Assembly (NCBI GenBank): GCA_964564785.1
Contig: CAZMCT010000078.1
Span: 1 to 19,687 of the forward strand
Length of the DNA stretch: 19,687 nt
Origin: CAZMCT01 sp964564785
GTDB taxonomy: Bacteria; Planctomycetota; Phycisphaerae; UBA1845; Fen-1342
Direction of reading: 5' to 3'
The notes under the pieces are model-generated. The model was given only the letters and a program-made list of their open reading frames with translations. It had not been told where the DNA came from and made no database searches. Shown here in pieces: positions 13,837 to 19,687 of the stretch. Numbering within the stretch: position 1 is the first letter of the stretch; each line of letters begins with the position of its first letter. Position numbers and translations under genes: made by a program.

Positions 13837-16617
13837 TTATGAGACGTGCAAGGCGGCGATGACGTTGGTCCGAGCGGCGTGGCGGGCGGGAGCCATGCCG
13901 GCGAGGATGCACAGGCCGACGGTCAGGGCGATGGCGACGCCGACGAACGCCCAGGGGACGGTGAACGGAATGGCGTAGCCCCACATCCGTTGGGTGAGCT
14001 CGGTCACGTTCCAGGCCAAGTGCAGGCCGAGCCCCAAGCCCAGGCCGCTGCCGAGAATCCCGAGGACCAGCGCCTCGCCGAGCACGACGCGCAGCACCAG
14101 CCCGCGGGTCGCGCCGACCGCCCGCAGCGTCGCGAGCTGTTTCGTGCGACTGGCGACGTTCGCGGTCATCAGGTTCGCCACCCCGATCGCGGCGACGAGC
14201 AGCGCGACGCTCGGCACGGCCGCGAGCAGGTACGTGACGCGCGTGATCTCGGCGTCGATCTCGGCCTTGAGCTCGCGGGCGGTGCCGTAGCGGGCACTCA
14301 CCCCCAGCTCGCGGCAGATTTGCTGCAAGACGCGGGTCTCGCGGTAGTTCTGCCAGCGGTGTTCCAGCGGCACCCGCGGGTTGCGGTGCATGTGCGAGAT
14401 GCCGGCCGAGTCGGGTGCGCCGGGCGGCGGGGGCCAATCGGGCGGGGGCGGCTCGGGCGGGAGGTCGTAGTTGAGCAGGACCAGCTTGGCCCCGCGCACG
14501 CCCCAGATGCGCTCGAGGTCGGCGTTGGTGCCGATGACCGAGCCGACCGCGGCCATGTACGACTCGCTCTGAACCTGGAAGTAGCTGGCGGCGATGTCGA
14601 GCGCGGGCGAGTCGATCACGCCGGCGACCTTGAAGACGTGCCAGTCGTTGGCGAACCAGACGCGGACCTGGTTGCTGACCACCACGCGGCCGGTCTCGTC
14701 GCGGACCTCGCGCACGCCCTTGCGGCGGGTGCGGGCGAAGTCGGTCGCGACCAGGACGTGGCCGCCTTGCTTGAGCAGCTCCCGCGCGGTGCGGGCGTCG
14801 CCTTCGACGAATTCGAGCTGGAGCAGGTCGAAGAACGAGTCCGGCTCGATCCCCAGGAACCAGGTGATCGAGCGGAGCACCTTCTCCATCAGCAGCGGCT
14901 TTTCCTCGACGATCACGTTGGGGGCGTTTGCAACCGTGAAGTTGCGCACGCCGGGCACGCGGGCGACCACCCCGGCTACATCCCCCGGGATCTGCTCGTC
15001 GCTCCAGATGTACGCCTCCGGGAACTGCTTGGGGAACTGCCAGCCGCTGCGGAAGCTCTCGTTGAACACGATCAGCCCGACGATCAGCGACAGTCCCACC
15101 ATCAGCCCGCAGCAGATCCCGGCCGAGCGCCAGACGGCGTGCCCCACCTGGTCCTGAAGAAGGCGTGTCCGCACGTTGACGAACGCGGCCGTGATCGGTA
15201 CTGCCAGGTGACTGAAGAGCCACAGCGCCACCGGCGCCGCGGCGGCGTAGGCGAGATACAGCAGGACGATGGCGGTCACGGACCATTGCACGAATTGCAT
15301 ATCGCGCTGCACGCGGTAGCGCAGGACGTATAGCTGGGCGGCCATGAGCAGCGCCGCCAGCACGCCGGCCGCCATGACCGTCCACAGTCCGGCGCGGCGA
15401 GCCCGCGGACGGGTGGCCTCGAGCGGCGAGACGCGGAGCGCGGCCACCGCGGGCAGCGCGGCCGCGACGAGCGTGGTGGCCAGGCCGGCCACGACGGCGA
15501 GTCCGACGCCGGACCAGCTGATCACGAAGGTGCTGACGTACTGCGGGACGAGCCAGACAGTCAGGGCGGTGAGCGCAAGCCCGACCGGCAGCCCGAGCAT
15601 GATGCCGACGGCTCCCAGCGGGAGGACTTCGGCCAGGACGAGCCCGGCCAACTGCGGGCCGGTGACGCCGACACAGCGCAGCAGGCCGAGCTGCGCGATG
15701 CGCTCGATCATGCCCATGCTGAGCGTACTCAGGATGATGAAGAGGGCGGTCAGCAGCGCCATGCAGCTCAGGAGCACGAGCACGACCTGCTGCTGCTCCT
15801 GCGCCAGACGAATGCGCTCCATGCGCGCCGAGGCGCTGCGGACATGGACGTTCGGCACGTCGTTGCGGATCGCGAGATGAATCCGGTTCGACACTTGCCG
15901 CACGATGTCCGGAGTCGCGTTGGCGACGGTCACGTTGACGAGGTTGACCAGGGCCTGTTTCTGGCTGATCTCCTGAAGGACGGGGAGGCGGACCAGCGCG
16001 ACGCCCTTCTGAAAACGGGCGATGCGCTCGCGTCGGATCAGGCCGACGATTTCGAGCTCGGTCGGCTCGGCGTCGGCCAGGCCGGTGCCCCAGACCAGCA
16101 GGCGGTCGCCCACGCCGACGCCCTGCTCCTCGGCGATCGACTGCTCCAGGACGACCGCGTACTCGTCATCCGGGGCCAGCATGCGGCCGGCGACCAGCCG
16201 CTCGTTCCACTCCGGGCGGATGTCGAACTCGCGCGCGAGATCGATTCCCTCGAAATCCACGTCCCACATCGTCGGCGTGCGGCCACCCGGGACGGCTACC
16301 GCCGCGGCCGGCTCGGTGGCCGACGGCAGCCGCTGGGTCAGGACCGGCGCGACGTGCTCGACGCCCGCGATCGCATCGATCTTGCGCACGATGCGCTGCG
16401 GCAGCACGTCGTACTTGCCCATCGGCGACTGGATGGTGATGTGGCTGCGGCCGAAGAAGCCGCCGGCCCACTGCAACACGGCCTGCCGCACGGATTCGTA
16501 GCAGCAGGTCACCCACACGACCGCGCCGGTGCCCAGCACGATCGCGAGCACCGCGCCGGCCGTGCGGATGCGTTTAACCCGCCAGTTGCGCGTAGCCAGT
16601 TGCGACCAATGCCGCAT
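13837..16617 (-). CDS. ABC transporter permease with two FtsX/MacB-like modules
   Basis: Integral membrane protein of 926 residues. Module 1 has a first helix at about 19-40, a large extracytoplasmic MacB-type domain (about 45-270), then three helices (VLVLLSCMALLTALFIILSTL and following) containing IAQLGLLRCVGVTGPQL, the FtsX signature. A middle pair of helices (around VTAIVLLYLAYAAAAPVALW and ICCGLMVGLSLIVGLIVF) opens module 2, with a second large domain and a C-terminal FtsX segment (LATLRAVGATRGLVLRVVLGEAL). This two-module plan occurs in permeases that move lipoproteins, lipids or peptides and not small solutes; the substrate is unknown. The second extracytoplasmic domain contains a proline-rich patch, PPEPPPPDWPPPPGAPDSAG. 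The ATG at 16617 overlaps the ATPase gene by 44 bp, so the two are translated together. The long open frame upstream of 16617 is the ATPase gene in another frame. Confidence 0.88.
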   Translation of the reverse strand: MRHWSQLATRNWRVKRIRTAGAVLAIVLGTGAVVWVTCCYESVRQAVLQWAGGFFGRSHITIQSPMGKYDVLPQRIVRKIDAIAGVEHVAPVLTQRLPSATEPAAAVAVPGGRTPTMWDVDFEGIDLAREFDIRPEWNERLVAGRMLAPDDEYAVVLEQSIAEEQGVGVGDRLLVWGTGLADAEPTELEIVGLIRRERIARFQKGVALVRLPVLQEISQKQALVNLVNVTVANATPDIVRQVSNRIHLAIRNDVPNVHVRSASARMERIRLAQEQQQVVLVLLSCMALLTALFIILSTLSMGMIERIAQLGLLRCVGVTGPQLAGLVLAEVLPLGAVGIMLGLPVGLALTALTVWLVPQYVSTFVISWSGVGLAVVAGLATTLVAAALPAVAALRVSPLEATRPRARRAGLWTVMAAGVLAALLMAAQLYVLRYRVQRDMQFVQWSVTAIVLLYLAYAAAAPVALWLFSHLAVPITAAFVNVRTRLLQDQVGHAVWRSAGICCGLMVGLSLIVGLIVFNESFRSGWQFPKQFPEAYIWSDEQIPGDVAGVVARVPGVRNFTVANAPNVIVEEKPLLMEKVLRSITWFLGIEPDSFFDLLQLEFVEGDARTARELLKQGGHVLVATDFARTRRKGVREVRDETGRVVVSNQVRVWFANDWHVFKVAGVIDSPALDIAASYFQVQSESYMAAVGSVIGTNADLERIWGVRGAKLVLLNYDLPPEPPPPDWPPPPGAPDSAGISHMHRNPRVPLEHRWQNYRETRVLQQICRELGVSARYGTARELKAEIDAEITRVTYLLAAVPSVALLVAAIGVANLMTANVASRTKQLATLRAVGATRGLVLRVVLGEALVLGILGSGLGLGLGLHLAWNVTELTQRMWGYAIPFTVPWAFVGVAIALTVGLCILAGMAPARHAARTNVIAALHVS

Positions 16618-17368
16618 CGGCGCTGCCTTTCGGTTCGAGCTGGCCGACGATCCGCCCGTCTTTGAGGACGATGACACGATCGGCGTAGGCCGCGCCCGCG
16701 GCCTCGTGCGTGACCATGAGGATGGTCTTGCCGGCCGTCGTGGCCACGCGTCGCAGTAGGGTCCAGATCTCGGCCGACTGGCGCGAGTCGAGGTTCCCCG
16801 TGGGCTCGTCGGCGAGGATGATGGCGGGGTCATTCAGCAGGGCGCGGGCGATGGCGACCCGCTGTTGCTCGCCGCCCGAGAGCGCGTCGGGCCGATGGTC
16901 GGCCCGGTGCTCGAGATGCACGATGGCCAGCAGCTCGTCGACCCGCGCGCGGCAGTCGGCCAAGGCGTGGCCGTCCACGAGCTGCGGCAGGGCGACGTTC
17001 TCCCGGGCGGTGAGCGTGGGGAGCAGGTTGTACTCCTGGAAGATGATCCCCAGCCGCCGGCGGCGGAAGATGGTCCGTGCGCGGTCCGACATCGCGGCGA
17101 TGTCGTGTCCCTCCACCCGCAGGGCACCGGCCGTCGGCGGAGTCAGCCCCCCGATGACATACAGCAGCGTGCTCTTGCCCGACCCGCTGGCGCCCATGAT
17201 CGCGCAGAACTGACCCGCGGGAATCTCGAGCGTGATGTCGTCGAGCGCGACAACCGGGCGGGTGCGGGGCTCGTAAACCTTGCGCAAGCGCTCGGCCACG
17301 ACCATTGCTGTGGCCGCGGGCGGGCTGGCGGCCGCCGCTCCGGACTCGCCCGCAACGGCGTTATCCAT
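16574..17368 (-). CDS. ABC transporter ATPase (LolD/MacB type)
   Basis: ATP-binding subunit of 264 residues for the overlapping permease. Motifs: Walker A GASGSGKST (59-67), Q-loop Gln111 in FQEYNLLPTLTARENV, signature LSGGEQQR (163-170), Walker B IILADEPTGNLD (183-194) and H-loop His221 in MVTHE. The EYNLLPTLTARENV and DEPTGNLDS patterns are typical of the LolD/FtsE/MacB group, which energises membrane-protein or lipoprotein export or cell-envelope work. The ATG at 17368 is preceded by no Shine-Dalgarno site; a -10-like TACACT lies seven bases upstream. An internal ATG at residue 22 (17305), where the family usually begins, is an alternative; residues 1-21 are Ala/Gly-rich and without homology. 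No membrane-fusion protein gene (MacA/HlyD type) is present next to the pair. Confidence 0.92.
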   Translation of the reverse strand: MDNAVAGESGAAAASPPAATAMVVAERLRKVYEPRTRPVVALDDITLEIPAGQFCAIMGASGSGKSTLLYVIGGLTPPTAGALRVEGHDIAAMSDRARTIFRRRRLGIIFQEYNLLPTLTARENVALPQLVDGHALADCRARVDELLAIVHLEHRADHRPDALSGGEQQRVAIARALLNDPAIILADEPTGNLDSRQSAEIWTLLRRVATTAGKTILMVTHEAAGAAYADRVIVLKDGRIVGQLEPKGSADAALVATGYAQLAG

Positions 17369-17375
17369 GGCCGTG

Positions 17376-17404
17376 AGTGTAGAGCCGTCGGCAGGCCGGT
17401 ACAA
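17376..17404 (-). promoter_or_regulatory. Candidate promoter of the ABC operon, close to the start codon
   Basis: Minus strand TTGTAC (17404-17399), 17 bases, TACACT (17381-17376), then seven bases to the ATG at 17368. The predicted transcript would begin at or within a base or two of the start codon. It is less certain than the dus and larE cases because the true start could be residue 22. Confidence 0.45.
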
Positions 17405-17488
17405 CGTCGAGAGTTGTCGGCGGAAACATGGACGGGGCGGACCCGCACCGGGGTGTCGCGGCCCTGGCAACCCGCCAAAAAAAGGCGA

Positions 17489-17580
17489 CAGTTGAAAAAA
17501 GGGACCAGGCGCCGCGGCGATGGCGGTCGGCGCGACCGGGAGGGTGCGTTGGCGCGGAGCCAGCCCCCTCCCGCAACAGG
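17489..17580 (-). repeat. Dispersed intergenic repeat, copy B, with imperfect inverted ends
   Basis: The left end CAGTTGAAAAAAGGGACC and the reverse complement of the right end, CTGTTGCGGGAGGGGG (17579-17564), are related, as are the inner blocks AGGCGCC and TGGCTCC; the element could fold into one long imperfect hairpin. It shares GTTG-n-AGGG-n-GGCTCCGC with copies A and C, in the opposite orientation to A. An A7 run (17477-17483) lies just outside and an A6 run (17495-17500) inside. It fills much of the gap between the divergent ABC operon and larE, ending five bases before the larE -10. Confidence 0.65.
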
Positions 17581-17584
17581 CTGC

Positions 17585-17590
17585 TAAAAT
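17585..17590 (+). promoter_or_regulatory. -10 box six bases before the larE start
   Basis: TAAAAT preceded by GC, then six bases (GCGGCG), then the ATG at 17597. The start of transcription would coincide with the ATG. No Shine-Dalgarno site exists. The box contains an ATG of its own (17589), which reads ATG CGG CGA TGA and stops across the larE start codon. Confidence 0.55.
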
Positions 17591-17596
17591 GCGGCG

Positions 17597-18424
17597 ATGA
17601 GCGACAAGCGCGATCGGCTGGAGTCCCACCTGAAAGCACTGGGGCGCTGCGTCGTCGCTTTCTCGGGCGGCGTCGACAGCGCCGTGCTGCTGGCCGTGGC
17701 GGTGCGCGTGCTGGGACGCGAGAACGTCCTCGCGGTCACGGGTCGCAGCCCCAGCGTTCCCCAGGCCGAGCTGACTTCGGTGGCGGCGCTGGCGGCCGGG
17801 CTGGGGGCCGTCCACGAGTTCATCGACACCGGCGAATTCGACGATCCGAACTACGTCGCGAACCCCGCCGATCGGTGCTACTTCTGCAAAAACGACCTGT
17901 ACACGCGGTTGGTCGCGCTGGCCGCAGCCCGCGGCTACCCCGCGGTGTTGGCAGGCACCAACGCGGACGACCTGGGCGACTATCGGCCCGGGCTGGCGGC
18001 CGCGGCCGAGCACGGTGTGCGGGCGCCGCTTGCGGAAGCCGGAATCACGAAATCGGAGCTGCGGGCGATCGGGGCTGAGCTGGGCGTATCAGTTGCCGAC
18101 AAGCCGGCGTCGCCCTGCCTCGCGTCGCGGATTCCGTACGGCGAACCGGTGACGGTCGAAAAGCTGCGGCGGATCGATGCGGCCGAGACGTACCTCCGCG
18201 AGCTGGGGTTCCGCGAATGCCGCGTGCGACATCACGCGGAGCTCGCACGGATCGAGGTTCCGGCCGAGCAGATCGGGCGGTTCGCGGACGCCGAGCTGCG
18301 GGCCGGCGTGGAAGCTCGGATGCGCCAACTCGGGTTTCGCTACGTTGCGCTCGACCTGCGGGGGTTTCGGTCCGGGAGCCTGAACGAGGGGTTGAGGGGG
18401 CCGTCGATCGCGGGCCGAAGCTGA
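17597..18424 (+). CDS. larE: LarE-like ATP-dependent sacrificial sulfur transferase
   Basis: PP-loop enzyme of 275 residues. In the known pathway LarE adenylates and thiolates the pyridinium carboxylate made by LarB, giving the dithiolated precursor of the nickel-pincer cofactor of lactate racemase and related enzymes. Visible motifs: the PP-loop SGGVDS (23-28), the NPADRCYFCKNDLY segment (89-102), LAGTNADDLGDYRPG (118-132) and ASPCLASRIPYGEPVT (171-186). Cys174 in the last motif corresponds to L. plantarum Cys176, the residue that gives up its sulfur. Length is usual. The ATG at 17597 fits the family start; there is no ribosome-binding site. LarB, LarC and a racemase are not in the window, so the gene is either an orphan with partners elsewhere or serves another sulfur-transfer role. 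Confidence 0.92.
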   Translation: MSDKRDRLESHLKALGRCVVAFSGGVDSAVLLAVAVRVLGRENVLAVTGRSPSVPQAELTSVAALAAGLGAVHEFIDTGEFDDPNYVANPADRCYFCKNDLYTRLVALAAARGYPAVLAGTNADDLGDYRPGLAAAAEHGVRAPLAEAGITKSELRAIGAELGVSVADKPASPCLASRIPYGEPVTVEKLRRIDAAETYLRELGFRECRVRHHAELARIEVPAEQIGRFADAELRAGVEARMRQLGFRYVALDLRGFRSGSLNEGLRGPSIAGRS

Positions 18425-18518
18425 GCACCGGAAGCGAGGCCTCGCGGATGCCTCGTACGAGAGTGCGTGCGGGAAATGCAGGATGCGAGCGGTGAATGCG
18501 CTTGCATTCGGGTGATAA

Positions 18519-18613
18519 CAGCCCTTGGAAGAAGGGGACCAGTATCGCGGGAGAGGCCGTTGGCGCTGCCGCGATGGTGGGCGCACGCGGAACCGGCTCC
18601 ATTCTGCACGGGG
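18519..18613 (-). repeat. Dispersed intergenic repeat, copy C
   Basis: The plus strand begins CAGCCCTTGGAAGAAGGGG and ends ACCGGCTCC-ATTCTGCACGGG. Read on the minus strand the order CCCCGTGCAGAATGGAGC, CGGTTCCGCG, CCACCATCGCGGCAGCGCC matches copy A (CCCGTTGAGAAAGGGCGC, CGGCTCCGC, CCACCATTGCGGCACGCGC) over about 50 bases. The far end, CTGGTCCCCTTCTTCC, matches CTGGTCCCTTTTTTC of copy B. Confidence 0.65.
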
Positions 18614-18729
18614 TGATGGGAGAACGAGGCGCGGCGGGAGCCGTGACTGGGCGGTGGGGCGTTTGTGATGGAACGCAGAGTATTACGTATCCGGAACCGG
18701 TATCGGGCCTCCATCCACGCGGCAGGGGC

Positions 18730-18746
18730 TATAATACCATATGGTA
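18730..18746 (+). promoter_or_regulatory. -10 box followed by a perfect 12-base palindrome, PEP-CTERM gene
   Basis: Perfect TATAAT (18730-18735) whose last T begins TACCATATGGTA (18735-18746), a perfect palindrome that would cover the transcription start at about 18742. This is a classic repressor-operator position. No good -35 box is visible, which fits a promoter that needs an activator or alternative sigma factor. Confidence 0.5.
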
Positions 18747-18882
18747 GGGTGAGAGTGGGCAGCACCTCTTTGTTCGCGAGGTTCGCGCCGCGACTCTCGC
18801 TGCACAGGACGGATTCTCAGCTCCGCGATACGGAAGCCGCGGACTGAGCTCGCGTTTGAGAAAATCCTTGAGGAGAGACGAC

Positions 18883-19569
18883 ATGAGAGGCACGAGTTTG
18901 GGTCTTGCCGGCGTCTTGGCGCTGGCGACGGCGGGAGTGGCATTCGGCGGCTACGTGGTTTACTTGGATCCGACGATCGGTGTCCCTCAACAGGAGGCGC
19001 AGGAAAGCGCGTTCCTGGCTGCTGCCGGCGGGCCGCTGACGACGATCAATTTCGATGACGTGGCGCCGAACACCGTGCTGACCGGCTTGGAATACGCGGG
19101 TCAGGGGATTGTGTTCACGCAGCCGGGCGGGTTCGCCCTGCGGGCCCTGGGTGATAACCAGAATTACGACCCCCGGTCGGCGCCGAACGCCCTGTTCCCC
19201 TACCAGGGCGCCGGAGTGGATGAGCGTCTCCAGTTCGACTTGGCAACGGCGCAGTACGCCGTGGGGCTGTGGGCCATGGATAACGAGGAATACCCGCCGC
19301 AGGGCCTCGAGACGCTGGACTTCTTCGATGCGAACCTGAACCTGATCGTCAGTGTTCCCGTGCCCTACACGGGCTACCCCTCGACGGGCACCGACGGCAA
19401 CTTCTTCATCGGCGTCATCTCGGACGTGCCGATCAGCCGTGTGCTCCTCAACGAGTCGGCGAACGAGGCGTACCTGGAAGACGTCGGCATGGACAACATC
19501 TACTTTGGGGTGCCTGAGCCGGCTTCGCTGGCGCTGCTGGCGCTCGGCCTGCTGGCGCGCCGCCGCTAG
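18883..19569 (+). CDS. Exported protein with PEP-CTERM sorting signal
   Basis: Secreted protein of 228 residues. An N-terminal signal peptide MRGTSLGLAGVLALATAGVAFGG is followed by a beta-rich, acidic body with TTINFDDVAPNTVLTGLEYAGQG and LYFGV-like strands. The C-terminus VPEPASLALLALGLLARRR (210-228) is a PEP-CTERM signal: PEP motif, hydrophobic helix, arginine cluster. Such tails are recognised by the EpsH/XrtA exosortase and usually mark extracellular-matrix or biofilm proteins. The body resembles the choice-of-anchor type domains seen with these tails, but no enzymatic motif is recognised and the function is unknown. The ATG at 18883 is preceded by GAGGAGAG, a good ribosome-binding site. 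Expression is likely to be controlled at the palindromic promoter upstream. No exosortase gene is in the window. Confidence 0.88.
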   Translation: MRGTSLGLAGVLALATAGVAFGGYVVYLDPTIGVPQQEAQESAFLAAAGGPLTTINFDDVAPNTVLTGLEYAGQGIVFTQPGGFALRALGDNQNYDPRSAPNALFPYQGAGVDERLQFDLATAQYAVGLWAMDNEEYPPQGLETLDFFDANLNLIVSVPVPYTGYPSTGTDGNFFIGVISDVPISRVLLNESANEAYLEDVGMDNIYFGVPEPASLALLALGLLARRR

Positions 19570-19687
19570 AGTGCATCCAGGGGAGTGAGAAGCGAGCGCG
19601 CCGGGCGGTGACGTCCTCGCCCATGAACCGGCCGTCCTGGTGGTAGTCGGTGGGGTCAACCGGCGCGGTCGCCAGCGAGGCGCTGTA
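19570..19687. other. Right edge, unassigned
   Basis: These 118 bp follow the PEP-CTERM stop codon. No gene start is convincing on the plus strand: an ATG at 19623 reads only seven codons before a stop. On the minus strand one frame is open through the edge and contains DPTDYHQDGRF, which vaguely resembles a calcium-binding loop, but it continues into antisense of the PEP-CTERM gene and stops without family features. I see no terminator hairpin with a T-tract. Confidence 0.3.

Larger units (their letters stand above)
18425..18882. other. Intergenic region between larE and the PEP-CTERM gene
   Basis: This 458-bp stretch contains dispersed repeat copy C (18519-18613) and the PEP-CTERM promoter (18730-18746). 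The section 18614-18729 holds nothing I recognise, but its composition is less GC-rich than the genes (for example TATTACGTAT at 18681-18690). The open frames crossing the region are short and without protein features. The predicted leader of the PEP-CTERM mRNA, about 140 bases, has no obvious riboswitch fold that I can recognise by eye. Confidence 0.5.

Noticed and set aside
13846..15333. 495-codon plus-strand frame opposite the ABC permease
   Set aside because: Antisense shadow: rich in Asp/Gly/His/Arg, no motif, and the opposite strand encodes a coherent membrane protein.
19570..19687. Minus-strand gene entering from the right with a dockerin-like loop (DPTDYHQDGRF)
   Set aside because: Only one loop-like segment is seen, it continues into antisense of the PEP-CTERM gene, and no dockerin helix or stop at a sensible position follows.

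Overview
The window is GC-rich bacterial chromosome, most likely from the Planctomycetota. The evidence is indirect: a secreted protein ending in a PEP-CTERM sorting tail of the 'PEPASLALLALGLLARRR' type, short interspersed palindromic repeats, loosely packed housekeeping genes in mixed orientations, and GC-biased third positions that open long reading frames on the opposite strand. No phage, plasmid, IS transposase or CRISPR array is visible. The phylum call is an inference, not a demonstration.

Layout, left to right. 1-1140: a 368-bp leader with a good promoter, an Rrf2-family regulator, then tRNA-Cys(GCA) with its own promoter. 1284-2594: an MFS permease of the nucleoside:H+ symporter type. 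2730-3806: rlmN, convergent with a small LysM lipoprotein at 3819-4250. 4357-7514, minus strand: purE followed by a full-length comEC. 7661-8740: a membrane-anchored GT2 glycosyltransferase. 8910-10603: ornithine aminotransferase (rocD) followed by an AhpD-like CxxC protein. 10604-10926: a gene-free convergent junction holding a palindromic repeat array and one copy of a dispersed repeat. 10927-12435, minus: a PilT-type ATPase preceded by tRNA-Glu(CTC). 12570-13622, minus: a tRNA-dihydrouridine synthase. 13837-17368, minus: an ABC ATPase with an overlapping two-module FtsX/MacB-like permease. 17597-18424: larE. 18883-19569: a PEP-CTERM exported protein.

Most genes look like ordinary housekeeping genes and I see no clear multi-gene defence, biosynthetic or secretion system. 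Plausible functional units are purE-comEC (same strand, 66 bp apart), rocD-ahpD-like (89 bp apart) and ATPase-permease (overlapping by 44 bp). comEC and pilT both belong to natural transformation/type IV pilus machinery but are not adjacent.

The most interesting signals are non-coding. (1) Three or four genes (larE, dus, the ABC ATPase and rlmN) have a -10 box only 6-9 bases before the start codon and no Shine-Dalgarno sequence, which predicts leaderless mRNAs; neighbouring genes have good Shine-Dalgarno sites. (2) A roughly 80-95 bp repeat with imperfect inverted ends occurs three times, in both orientations, always between genes; one copy ends next to the larE -10 box. (3) A roughly 30-bp periodic array of small palindromes lies at the ahpD-like/pilT convergent junction. 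(4) Short perfect palindromes sit over the predicted transcription start of the PEP-CTERM gene, the LysM gene and tRNA-Glu, and may be operators.
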